Shown: in pieces, positions 16,828 through 24,811 of the stretch | Layout of the letters: each line of letters opens with the position of its first letter | Position numbering within the stretch: the stretch's first letter is position 1 | NCBI GenBank assembly: GCA_052315315.1 | Contig: JBLSDE010000020.1 | Coordinates: forward strand, 1-30,806 | DNA: 30,806 bases | Origin: Cuniculiplasma sp052315315 | GTDB lineage: Archaea > Thermoplasmatota > Thermoplasmata > Thermoplasmatales > Thermoplasmataceae | Direction of reading: 5' to 3' | Made by a program: the position numbers and the translations under genes | The notes under the pieces: model-generated | Told to the model about the DNA's origin: nothing | What the model saw: the letters and a program-made list of their open reading frames with translations, nothing else | Databases searched by the model: none

Positions 16828-17479
16828 CTTTTTCAACCCTCTCTGCATTCTTATATAGTATATCTGTCCTTATTCCCTTATGCTCATAAGGTACCTCTTT
16901 CCAATCAATACTCAAAAATTCAGCTGAATAGTTGTCTTCAGGCCTTGTATTGAGTAAAACATTCCGAACCCATTCATCCTGCATCTTCTGGAGAAGATCC
17001 ACTAGAGACGGGATATTTTCAGGTTTGGAAATCCCGAGCTCTCTTTCAAGATTTGATATTTCCTCAGGAAAAAATCCCTTTCTTTCAGCTACCCTGACAG
17101 CTTTACCATCTGAAATTCTCTGTACTATATACCACACTCCAGGCTCAGAGATAACATCCTGAGTCCCAAACCTGACTCTCCCTCCTGTAATATATGAGGC
17201 AACATCCCCAATACAAGGACTGTTTCTGGAAATTATTCTTGTATCCGTGCGATCAATTATTCCCTCTGGATAGAGTTTCTTCATAGCAACAGATATTGCA
17301 TAAATCCCCCTGAACAACCCATCACAGGCATGTCCATGAAATTTTAATATATCCTCTGCATGAATTTCCCTCACCTTCATTGAGTATCTTCCGTGGCTGG
17401 ATTCTGTATCTCTGAGGAAAAAGACAGGAAGATTTCCCGATGAGAGTACATCTTTTTCAAAAATTGATCTGTCAGTCAT
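16820..17479 (-). CDS. FmdE-family protein (FmdE/GHxCxG domain)
   Basis: The 219-residue protein has the FmdE-domain core H48-G-H-A-C52-D-G-L. A second block, N-S-P-C89-I-G-D92-V-A-S-Y-I-T-G-G-R-V-R-F-G, matches the family pattern C-x-x-D-A-x-x-x-L-T-G-x-T-x-G-x-G. The domain is named from a methanogen formylmethanofuran dehydrogenase gene cluster, but most members are found outside methanogenesis and their function is unknown. The conserved His and Cys suggest a metal or thiol redox site. No C-terminal zinc-ribbon is present. The N-terminal 35 residues are additional. AAGG lies about 9 nt before ATG 17479, and the gene sits 9 nt after the DsrE-like gene. The operon partners point to a sulfur or metal(loid) role (inference). 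Confidence 0.75.
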   Translation of the reverse strand: MTDRSIFEKDVLSSGNLPVFFLRDTESSHGRYSMKVREIHAEDILKFHGHACDGLFRGIYAISVAMKKLYPEGIIDRTDTRIISRNSPCIGDVASYITGGRVRFGTQDVISEPGVWYIVQRISDGKAVRVAERKGFFPEEISNLERELGISKPENIPSLVDLLQKMQDEWVRNVLLNTRPEDNYSAEFLSIDWKEVPYEHKGIRTDILYKNAERVEKDE

Positions 17480-17488
17480 TTTGAGCCT

Positions 17489-17848
17489 TCAGAATGTCAA
17501 TACTGTGTATCCTTCAACTGCATATCTTGAGAAAGCATCCCTTGCAAACTCAAGGTTTACTTTGCTCTCATTTAACTGATCCTTCAGTTTATATGCCTCA
17601 GCCTGATTTGAACAGGCTCCGATCACAATACCGGCATCGACCAGTTCCCTTATGGCGCTTATGAACTCCCTATTTGATTCAAGATTCGCCATAGATCTGA
17701 CACCACCTGTAAAGAGAAATACTTCCACTGATTGGATGTTATTCTCCTTTCTTGCATCGTATATTCTTTTTGCAACATGAATTCCTGAAAGTACCTTTTC
17801 CTTCTGATCCATTCCCGAATTTATTACAATTGCAATTTTTCCATTCAT
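17489..17848 (-). CDS. DsrE/DsrF-like family protein (sulfur relay-type fold)
   Basis: The 119-residue protein has the DsrE-like alpha/beta pattern: a first strand K-I-A-I-V-I-N-S-G, helix, strand V-E-V-F-L-F-T-G-G-V, and the region G-I-V-I-G-A-C-S-N-Q-A. The cysteine in that region sits where DsrE-type proteins carry their reactive or persulfide Cys. A Tyr/Val-rich last strand G-Y-T-V-L-T-F follows. DsrE proteins pass sulfur or act as small redox or adaptor subunits. It is the first gene of a three-gene operon with FmdE-like and ArsR genes. Its ATG (17848) is 8 nt after the operator-like repeat, so transcription is probably leaderless or nearly so. Confidence 0.75.
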   Translation of the reverse strand: MNGKIAIVINSGMDQKEKVLSGIHVAKRIYDARKENNIQSVEVFLFTGGVRSMANLESNREFISAIRELVDAGIVIGACSNQAEAYKLKDQLNESKVNLEFARDAFSRYAVEGYTVLTF

Positions 17849-17856
17849 AGTATCAC

Positions 17857-17878
17857 TATATCATTGTATACTGATATA
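17857..17878. promoter_or_regulatory. Perfect inverted repeat, probable ArsR operator of the DsrE-FmdE-ArsR operon
   Basis: TATATCA and TGATATA are separated by 8 nt. The repeat begins 8 nt upstream of the first gene's start codon. Its size and 7-8-7 layout are typical of ArsR/SmtB operators, and the third gene of the operon encodes such a repressor. Being this close to the start codon, it would overlap the initiation region and block RNA polymerase or TFB. Assignment is by position, symmetry and context only. Confidence 0.65.
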
Positions 17879-18059
17879 CTAATTAAATGTTTTGTAACAC
17901 ATACAGTACCTCAGGAAAACGCAGCCTATTCTTCATATACATTTTTGTTATCCTGCGTTGACACTTAGGGCAAAAATATCATAATGAGACTTTACAATCA
18001 GCCTTAAGGAAGATGAAGAAAATCTTCCAAAATATATATCATAAATACGGGATTGTGAA

Positions 18060-18070
18060 AAAATATATAA
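18060..18070 (+). promoter_or_regulatory. TATA box of the ABC transporter operon
   Basis: AAAATATATAA is centred about 26 nt before ATG 18092, which fits an archaeal TATA box with initiation at or just before the start codon. A second AT run (AAAATATATATCATAA) lies about 30 nt further upstream, and no extended palindrome for a sugar regulator is seen between them. Confidence 0.5.
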
Positions 18071-18091
18071 TGACATGATTCATAGGTCGGT

Positions 18092-19558
18092 ATGGATAGT
18101 CAGAATCCAGATTCACAGTTAAAGGGTATTACTGGTGGCAAGACGAAATTTATAGTTATTGCCATAGTAATTGTTGTTATAATCGCAGGTCTTGGTATTT
18201 ATTTGGAAACTTCTTCGAGTCAGGTGAACAAAAAAGAAATAACAATACTTGTTGGAAGCGGGAGTTATACATGCGAATACATTACACAAGTTGCAAAGAA
18301 CTTCGAGAACTCCCATCCTGGGTATACGGTTAAAATAACCACAGCAGGGTATTCTTCTCTCTTAACATCTGAGGAGAGCGCACTGAAGGGGCACTCATCT
18401 TCTCCATCCATAATTATGTATTATGCATCTCAGGCAGCTGCTCTTTCACCTCTATTATATAATCTTCCAACCACCGGACCCAATTCAATAGATGTGTCAA
18501 ATTTCCTGACGGGAAACATGTTTTCGGGAGGATATCAGATTGCAACAAATGGAACCATTCTAAAGACAATAGGCGTACCCATACATACGGTTCTTGGTTA
18601 CAACCTTGTTTATCAGAAATCCATATTTGAAAATAAAACCCTCCAGACAGAATTCATGAACGAGTACCATTTCAGCTTCAATCCAAGAACGTACAAGAAT
18701 TTCACAGCCCTTCAGGATGCTGCTCAATTCATAAGCGATAACACAAAGTTCAATGGAAAAAATAATTATTACGCCCTTATGTTTCCAGATTCTTCCCATC
18801 ATTCCATGATAGATGCATTCTACAATATGCTGTATCCATATGTGGCAGGTAATAAGACAACAGGAGTTCCAGCTAATTCTTCCGCAAATTACTGGACCTA
18901 TTTTGGTAATGTTAACGGAAAATTCCTGCCGTCTTTCAATAACACACAGGGAATAAAGGCACTGAGAATGTATAAAAATCTAACACAGTACGAACCTTCG
19001 GTTTCAGTGCAGCCAATTGGATACAGTCAGCAGGAGGAATATTTCGCAACAGGAGACTACGCTATGGGAGTTGCCTGGTCCAGCTTTTTCCCCACATATT
19101 CGTCAAATAGTTCAAAGGTTGCAAATAATTATTCAGTGGCACTTATGCCGGGCGGATTCACAGGGTATTCACCAACATTTCTTGGAGTTAATCCCTACGC
19201 CACCAATACAAGCCTTGCAGTTGAGTTCCTTAACTATGCAACCTCACCAGCCCAATACGAAATGGGTCTTACTGATTATTCATTCCTTCCGGGAACATAC
19301 TCTGGTCTAAGTGAGGCTGCAAACATGAGTGGATTTTCATGGATACACTCTTTCCTTAACTATTCAAAAAATATAACCCTCAACAAACAGTATGCATCCA
19401 TAATAACAGCCCTGTCACCTCTTTTCCCCACGTTAATTCCTGATATGAACTCGCAGATACTGAACTACTTTGAAGGAAAGACAACTGCCGCTTCAGCACT
19501 CAGTACCGCATATAATGAATGGGAAAATGCAATAAGTACGGATGACCTTACCCTATAA
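18092..19558 (+). CDS. ABC transporter extracellular solute-binding protein (sugar type, membrane-anchored)
   Basis: The 488-residue protein has a single N-terminal hydrophobic segment (about residues 20-40), preceded by a Lys-containing start and followed by a Ser-rich linker. A family-1-like binding domain begins at E-I-T-I-L-V-G-S-G-S-Y. Features include the first-lobe helix V-A-K-N-F-E-N-S-H-P-G-Y, S-I-I-M-Y-Y-A-S-Q-A and many N-x-S/T sequons with high Asn/Ser/Tyr, typical of proteins exposed outside an acidophile's membrane. It captures the ligand outside the cell for the permease encoded next. Family 1 suggests oligo- or monosaccharides, but the substrate is not readable. GGTCGG precedes the ATG. 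The gene opens a three-gene operon. Confidence 0.9.
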   Translation: MDSQNPDSQLKGITGGKTKFIVIAIVIVVIIAGLGIYLETSSSQVNKKEITILVGSGSYTCEYITQVAKNFENSHPGYTVKITTAGYSSLLTSEESALKGHSSSPSIIMYYASQAAALSPLLYNLPTTGPNSIDVSNFLTGNMFSGGYQIATNGTILKTIGVPIHTVLGYNLVYQKSIFENKTLQTEFMNEYHFSFNPRTYKNFTALQDAAQFISDNTKFNGKNNYYALMFPDSSHHSMIDAFYNMLYPYVAGNKTTGVPANSSANYWTYFGNVNGKFLPSFNNTQGIKALRMYKNLTQYEPSVSVQPIGYSQQEEYFATGDYAMGVAWSSFFPTYSSNSSKVANNYSVALMPGGFTGYSPTFLGVNPYATNTSLAVEFLNYATSPAQYEMGLTDYSFLPGTYSGLSEAANMSGFSWIHSFLNYSKNITLNKQYASIITALSPLFPTLIPDMNSQILNYFEGKTTAASALSTAYNEWENAISTDDLTL

Positions 19559-19570
19559 AGATGAGATTTG

Positions 19571-21271
19571 ATGAGGTCACCTACAAAAAAGCAGGCCATT
19601 TATCTGATCATCCCGGCTCTTTTATATTTTATAATTTTTGCTTTTTATCCGATGGTTGAAAATATCTTGCTGACTTTCCAGCAGGAGAACATATACACGG
19701 GTGCATTGACATATGTGGGTTTTAAGAATTATTCAGCCCTTTTTACCACTCCCTACATAACAGAGATATTTGAGAATACACTTATTTACACCCTTTTTGT
19801 TCCTTTCTTTGATATTCTTCTCGCAATTCCTCTTTCGTCATTCATGAAGAGGCTGAACAAGCCATATATATTACCCCTTGTTCTCCTGTCATCCCTCATT
19901 CCCCTTGTCACAGCAGCTGTAATCTGGTCCTTTATGCTTAACCCATTTTATGGAATACTCTATTACATTGACAAGATCAACCTTTTTTCCAATACATGGA
20001 TGATCGTGATTATAGATATATGGACAAGCCTCCCACTTTCCACACTCATAATCTACTCAGGTTTGAGATCAATACCTCCAAGCATTGAGGAGGCTTCACA
20101 GATGGATGGGATCATTGGGGCAAGAAAACTTTTTACCATTGATCTTCCCTATGTAAAATCAAGCATACTCTCCGCAACAGTCCTTATGATTCTGTACGGT
20201 TCATTCACATTTGATCCTATATATGTGGTGAGCAGTTACGCAGCCCCATTTGCAATTACTGATCTGTCCTATTACTCATATCAATTGTTCTTTTCCAATG
20301 ACGTAGGATTTGCAGCAGTTTTGATGACAATTATGACTGCAATTTCAACAGGTATAGCACTCCTTTTTGTCAGATTGACCCTTTGGGAAGGCAGGAGGAA
20401 CGGGAGTCAGATTTTCAAATTCATGCCAAATAAGGAGATGCCAAGGTACATGGCATGGGTCTTTACGATTCTGTATATGATTTTCTTTCTCTTCCCATTC
20501 CTGTGGCTTGTTCTTGAATCCTTAAAGAGTAATCCTGAGATAGTTGCAATTCCACCCATAATTATCCCGTATCTTATCACATTTGCCCATTATACATTCA
20601 GTTTCATAACTGGAGAGCCTTTCTTCATCACAAGTCTTGTTGTATCCCTGGGCACATCTATTCTTGTTCTTCTTATTGGTGCTCCAGCCGCCTATGCGAC
20701 TTCCCGTTACAGAATTGGAGGACTCAAATTTATTGGACTCGTGCTCTTCATATATTCCCTGCCTACAGTAATATTTATGATACCTGTACACAACATTGTG
20801 AATTCGATTGGAATGATGAATTCATGGTTCGGATTGATAATATCATACCCGGTATTCGTGATGCCGCTTACAATATGGATGCTATATAATTTCTATTCTA
20901 ATTTTCCAAAGCATATAGATGAGGCTGCAAACATGGATGGCATGAACGTGTTCAAAACCTTTTATTCCATCATATTGAGACTTAGCGGGGATGGCATATC
21001 TGTCACACTTCTTTATTCCTTTATTCTTGCGTGGGGTGCTCTCATTTTCCCTCTTGCCTTAACATATACTCCTTACAATATGTCCCTGCTCCATCCTTCT
21101 GGTGCCCAGACTGCAACCATATTTGTAGGAAGCACCATAGGCCATGAAGCTTTCAACTACGGTGCGCTTTCAGCGGCAAGTGTAATAAGTATAATTCCAT
21201 CACTTCTCTTAATATACCTGGCAAGAAAAAGAATTGAAAAACTTTGGAGAGTTGGAGGTAACGTCAATTGA
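19571..21271 (+). CDS. ABC transporter permease, both membrane domains fused (MalF-MalG-like)
   Basis: The 566-residue membrane protein contains two complete permease modules that are normally separate proteins. The first half carries an EAA loop near residue 172 (E-E-A-S-Q-M-D-G-I-I-G-A-R-K-L-F). The second half carries one near residue 450 (D-E-A-A-N-M-D-G-M-N-V-F-K-T-F). A charged linker lies around 270-290 (W-E-G-R-R-N-G-S-Q-I-F-K). About twelve hydrophobic segments are visible. Both loops should dock on the ATPase encoded next. I chose ATG 19571 over the TTG directly before it. The reading frame shows no trace of a stop between the halves, so this is a real gene fusion and not a sequencing artefact by itself. 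The gene overlaps the ATPase start by 4 nt. Confidence 0.9.
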   Translation: MRSPTKKQAIYLIIPALLYFIIFAFYPMVENILLTFQQENIYTGALTYVGFKNYSALFTTPYITEIFENTLIYTLFVPFFDILLAIPLSSFMKRLNKPYILPLVLLSSLIPLVTAAVIWSFMLNPFYGILYYIDKINLFSNTWMIVIIDIWTSLPLSTLIIYSGLRSIPPSIEEASQMDGIIGARKLFTIDLPYVKSSILSATVLMILYGSFTFDPIYVVSSYAAPFAITDLSYYSYQLFFSNDVGFAAVLMTIMTAISTGIALLFVRLTLWEGRRNGSQIFKFMPNKEMPRYMAWVFTILYMIFFLFPFLWLVLESLKSNPEIVAIPPIIIPYLITFAHYTFSFITGEPFFITSLVVSLGTSILVLLIGAPAAYATSRYRIGGLKFIGLVLFIYSLPTVIFMIPVHNIVNSIGMMNSWFGLIISYPVFVMPLTIWMLYNFYSNFPKHIDEAANMDGMNVFKTFYSIILRLSGDGISVTLLYSFILAWGALIFPLALTYTPYNMSLLHPSGAQTATIFVGSTIGHEAFNYGALSAASVISIIPSLLLIYLARKRIEKLWRVGGNVN

Positions 21272-22308
21272 GTTCGCAGTTTGGACTTTATAATATAGAA
21301 AAAAAATATGGAAAATTTACTGCCATATCTGTAGATGAACTTGAATTCGAAGAGGATTCATACATAGTAGTTCTCGGACCATCAGGTTCTGGTAAGACAA
21401 CTCTCCTGAGGATTGTGGCTGGACTTGAAACTCCAGACAAAGGGAGAGTCGTAATAGGTGGAGAAGATGTTACAAACATACCATCCTGGAAGAGAAGCGT
21501 TGGATTGGTCTTTCAAAACTATGCCCTTTATCCCCATCTGACCGTATATCAAAATATAGCAATACCATTAACTGTTGAAAAGAGACCTATAGAGGAAATC
21601 AAAAAGAGTGTTGATGACGTTGTTGAGGTAATGCAGTTGCATGATCAGATAGGAAAACTACCAAAGCAACTTAGTGGGGGACAACAGCAGAGAGTTGCTC
21701 TTGCCAGAGCCATAGTCAAAAAACCAAAGATCCTGCTGATGGACGAACCCCTCTCCAATCTTGATACAAGAGTCAGAGTTGATCTGAGGAGTTATCTTAA
21801 AGATACTCAAAGAAAACTAGGTATCACAGTCATTCACGTCACTCACGACCAGGAGGAGGCCATGGCACTGGGTGATTCGGTAGTGGTCGTACATAAGGGA
21901 GAAATAATCCAGAAAGGATCTCCAAGGGAGGTTTACGGAAAGCCCAATGATCTCTTTGTGGCTGGTTTTCTTGGAGGAATTAACATCTTCGGAAGAGAGG
22001 ACGTGAAGGATCTTGGAATAGATGGAGATTTTGATAGCCTTGGAATCAGAAATGAGGATATATACTTAGTTGGCAGAGATGATCCCCATCATTTTATAGG
22101 GATCGCTGGGCATTCCCAGTATCTTGGCTCACAGACACTTCTCAATGTAAATGTTGGCAATGTTGAAATCAAGACCAGAATTTCAAAGGATAAAAAGATA
22201 AAACACGGAACTGAAATTGGCATCATACTTGATTTGAAGAACGCAGTATTTTTCAAAGATGGAAAACGGGTTCAGGTGAAAAGTGATTCCCTCCCGGACT
22301 TCAATTAA
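21268..22308 (+). CDS. ABC transporter ATP-binding protein (MalK/UgpC-like)
   Basis: The 346-residue ATPase powers the importer. Motifs are Walker A G-P-S-G-S-G-K-T-T (37-45), Q-loop V-F-Q-N-Y, signature L-S-G-G-Q-Q-Q-R (135-142), Walker B I-L-L-M-D-E-P (155-161), D-loop S-N-L-D and H-loop V-T-H-D. A C-terminal regulatory OB-like domain (about 240-340) marks the CUT1 sugar-importer class. It starts with TTG, which overlaps the permease stop (TTGA). A strong GGAGGT lies 9 nt before it and decides this start. The 3' end overlaps the convergent HAD gene by 8 nt. Confidence 0.95.
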   Translation: MSSQFGLYNIEKKYGKFTAISVDELEFEEDSYIVVLGPSGSGKTTLLRIVAGLETPDKGRVVIGGEDVTNIPSWKRSVGLVFQNYALYPHLTVYQNIAIPLTVEKRPIEEIKKSVDDVVEVMQLHDQIGKLPKQLSGGQQQRVALARAIVKKPKILLMDEPLSNLDTRVRVDLRSYLKDTQRKLGITVIHVTHDQEEAMALGDSVVVVHKGEIIQKGSPREVYGKPNDLFVAGFLGGINIFGREDVKDLGIDGDFDSLGIRNEDIYLVGRDDPHHFIGIAGHSQYLGSQTLLNVNVGNVEIKTRISKDKKIKHGTEIGIILDLKNAVFFKDGKRVQVKSDSLPDFN

Positions 22309-22954
22309 TGTGTGAATCTATCCACTTACTCATCTTTGGCAAAACATCTTCAATTTTCTTACCCTTAAATGTGGCTTTCATATTTCCAGTTGAATAGGGA
22401 GAAATATATGCAGCATCCTTTCCCAGTTCCAGTGCAGGAGCAATATCGTTAGGGTAATGATCGCCTACACTCAATAAATTGGCATCTTCTGGTAATTCCT
22501 TAATTATCCTTATAATACCCTCGGGTTTTGCAGCCCAGCTTATTATCCTTGAGAAATAATCGACCAGACCCAATTTTTCCATGAATGGCGTTACATATGG
22601 TTCTGGAGAGTTTGAGGCCACTATCATGATTGATTTCTCCTTTGACCTTTTAAGGAATTCCTGCAGTTTTTGAGGAACTTCAACATATTCAGGATGATCC
22701 AATAGAGTTTCTCTCATTTCTTCATAGGCGGCTTGCAATATTCTTGATGGGACCGATGAAAAATACCTTGCAACTATTTCATAGCCATCATTTCCATAAA
22801 AATGATCATAATCCTTTAGTCTTCTTTCTATTTCCTTTATTTCACCTGTATCCTCTTCCCCAAGAAGATTGAGAATACTTGATGTGTAGATAATAAACGG
22901 CCTGATGCCTCTGTACAGAGTTCCGTCAAAATCCCATAGAATGTAGGGCTTCAA
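22301..22954 (-). CDS. HAD-superfamily hydrolase (phosphatase-like)
   Basis: The 217-residue protein has HAD motif I W-D-F-D-G-T-L-Y (nucleophile and acid Asp near residues 8-12), motif II V-A-S-N-S (near 110) and motif III Lys in A-K-P-E-G. Motif IV is G-D-H-Y-P-N-D. A helical cap lies between motifs I and II (subclass I). It resembles phosphoglycolate phosphatase-type enzymes, but the substrate is not readable. It starts with TTG at 22954: an in-frame TGA directly precedes it and motif I comes eight residues later, so no other start is possible. GAGGG lies about 8 nt upstream. It is convergent with and overlaps the ABC ATPase end. Confidence 0.85.
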   Translation of the reverse strand: MKPYILWDFDGTLYRGIRPFIIYTSSILNLLGEEDTGEIKEIERRLKDYDHFYGNDGYEIVARYFSSVPSRILQAAYEEMRETLLDHPEYVEVPQKLQEFLKRSKEKSIMIVASNSPEPYVTPFMEKLGLVDYFSRIISWAAKPEGIIRIIKELPEDANLLSVGDHYPNDIAPALELGKDAAYISPYSTGNMKATFKGKKIEDVLPKMSKWIDSHIN

Positions 22955-23183
22955 TCATATTCCCTCGTCTTAATGGTTTCAAATATATCTATCTTAAAGT
23001 GCCGAATCAGATTGTAAAATTGCATTCTAAACCCCGTATTTAAAGGCTGATCCTTTAAGACATAATGAGGTTTTCTAATATTTATCTTCATTGAATTGTA
23101 TTTCTCTTTCAACCAGTGATAAATGAATCCCTAACACTTTGAAATTCATAATTAATTTTTTCCAATTTCTTGATTATTTCATC

Positions 23184-24335
23184 TCAGGTTTTGGCAACGA
23201 TTCTTATAACGTCCCCGTCCTTCAACAAATAGGATCTGCCAAGAATCATCTTTGTTCTTCCATTAATTGCCCTTATGAACCCATTGCCGATGTCAGTATG
23301 AATCCTGAATGCGAGGTCCTCGGCTGTATCTCCCTGATCCATAAGAAATGCGTCCGGAAGTACGTTTCCTTCCTTATCTGTCCATTTATTTTCATCATAA
23401 ACTGGAAAAACCACTATCTTCTGGAGATCGGTCTTGACAATTCCAGATATTACGTCGCTGATTCTTTCAAGTTTTCCGCTCTCATAGGACTTTCTGATCA
23501 GATAAAGGGCCTCTCTTTGCCTTTCATTTGCCTTTTCAGAGGGCTCAAGAGAATTCATATCCTTTATGATTCCTGATTTGAAAGCCTTCATTATGGATAG
23601 TTCATAATCGGCCGATATAACATGAAATCCCTGTGCTTTTATTTCCCTGGTATTTTCAAGAAGATCTCCCTTATTTACCACTCTCTTTATGGGCCTTATA
23701 ATTTTGAGAACTGCCCTCGTAAATTCCATTATCTCGTCGTCGCCCCAGATAGATACATTATCGTTCATCTTTGTAATAGAAAGTATCTTTCTCACTTCCT
23801 TAAGACCTATTCCAAAAAATGATGCTTTCATGAGGATCTTCTCCTCATTTGGTATGGATAGGTGTGATACTTTCTTGGAAAATCTTTCCCAATCACTTCC
23901 GAATCTGGAGGAAAACCACAGGAATATCTCATTCTCCACCTCTTCCGCCGATTGTTTTATCTCGTCCAGTGTCATAAGTTTTTTTTCATCTGTGACTGGA
24001 CTGATCAGGTTAATGAGAGCAGATGCTTCCCTGAGGGAATCCATAAACTGATTTCCCATTCCCTTTCCCTGACTTGCCCCTTCTATTAGCCCTGGAACAT
24101 CCATGACCTCCACAGGGATGTATCTGATGCCATTCAGACATCTGCCTCTTCGAGGATTGCACTGCTTTCCAAGTTCTGTGTGAGGGCATTTTTCCCTCAG
24201 ATAAGCGATGCCTTTGTTTGCCTCAACTGTTGTGAACGGGTAGTCCCCAATTGCAACCACAGTTTCCGTAAGGGAAGAAAAAAGAGTTGACTTGCCTGCG
24301 TTTGGTTTTCCGGTTATTCCTATGCTGAATTCCAT
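23184..24335 (-). CDS. YchF/Obg-related GTPase with C-terminal TGS domain
   Basis: The 383-residue translation-associated P-loop protein has G1 G-K-P-N-A-G-K-S-T near residues 9-17, a switch region G-D-Y-P-F-T-T, G3 D-V-P-G-L-I, a G4-like N-K-G-D and a C-terminal TGS domain (about 305-383). It is the archaeal counterpart of the YchF/Obg group. Its G4 is N-K-x-D-like rather than the N-M-x-E of ATP-specific bacterial YchF, so GTP use is likely. An insert with C-P-H-T-E-L-G-K-Q-C-N-P-R-R-G-R-C follows the switch, as in other archaeal members. The gene lies 9 nt after the UPF0179 gene, as last gene of the operon with G1P dehydrogenase. Confidence 0.9.
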   Translation of the reverse strand: MEFSIGITGKPNAGKSTLFSSLTETVVAIGDYPFTTVEANKGIAYLREKCPHTELGKQCNPRRGRCLNGIRYIPVEVMDVPGLIEGASQGKGMGNQFMDSLREASALINLISPVTDEKKLMTLDEIKQSAEEVENEIFLWFSSRFGSDWERFSKKVSHLSIPNEEKILMKASFFGIGLKEVRKILSITKMNDNVSIWGDDEIMEFTRAVLKIIRPIKRVVNKGDLLENTREIKAQGFHVISADYELSIMKAFKSGIIKDMNSLEPSEKANERQREALYLIRKSYESGKLERISDVISGIVKTDLQKIVVFPVYDENKWTDKEGNVLPDAFLMDQGDTAEDLAFRIHTDIGNGFIRAINGRTKMILGRSYLLKDGDVIRIVAKT

Positions 24336-24344
24336 TGGATCACA

Positions 24345-24797
24345 CTACTTTTTTTCAGAAATGTATGATCCGCTTATTTTCCTCATATTGTAACCCTTTG
24401 GACACTCAACTTTTTGACCTATGGAGGATATTTTTATTTTCCCCTCGCTTCTGTGATAAAGAAGGTTGCACTTTTCTATATATTGACATGTAACATAATC
24501 GCATTTCATGCTTCTCGTTGATGTAACTGAACCCTCCTGAACACGTCTGTCATATTCCATTATAAATTCTTCCGGTACTTCTTCGACAGATACTGCCTGA
24601 ACTCTCCCCTTGTTGAAAACATTGCAAGGTTGTTCCTTTTCCCTTACCTCCTTTATTTTATATGCCTTCCCCTGTTCCAAATTGAAGCATACATTCTTAA
24701 TTTTGCATTCTGAACAGGTTTGTAAGGGTGTAACGTATCTGAAAGTACTTCCTACAATAGCCTGATCAACCCCTATCAGGGTAATTTTACCTGCCAT
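24345..24797 (-). CDS. UPF0179 family cysteine-rich protein
   Basis: The 150-residue soluble protein belongs to an archaea-specific family of unknown function (UPF0179). It is marked by cysteine clusters: C-S-E-C-K-I-K-N-V-C near residue 28, a single C in Q-P-C-N-V, and then C-D-Y-V-T-C-Q-Y-I-E-K-C and V-E-C-P-K-G near the end. The pattern suggests a bound metal or Fe-S centre. An ATG at 24797 is preferred over an in-frame TTG at 24806 because GGG lies 9 nt before the ATG. The gene lies 14 nt after the G1P dehydrogenase stop and 9 nt before the YchF-like gene, all in the same direction. No function is assigned. Confidence 0.82.
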   Translation of the reverse strand: MAGKITLIGVDQAIVGSTFRYVTPLQTCSECKIKNVCFNLEQGKAYKIKEVREKEQPCNVFNKGRVQAVSVEEVPEEFIMEYDRRVQEGSVTSTRSMKCDYVTCQYIEKCNLLYHRSEGKIKISSIGQKVECPKGYNMRKISGSYISEKK

Positions 24798-24811
24798 CTT
24801 ATTCAACCCTT

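Noticed and set aside
23139..23576. 145-codon plus-strand frame opposite the YchF-like gene
   Set aside because: It overlaps the conserved TGS-domain end on the other strand, and has no motif or promoter.
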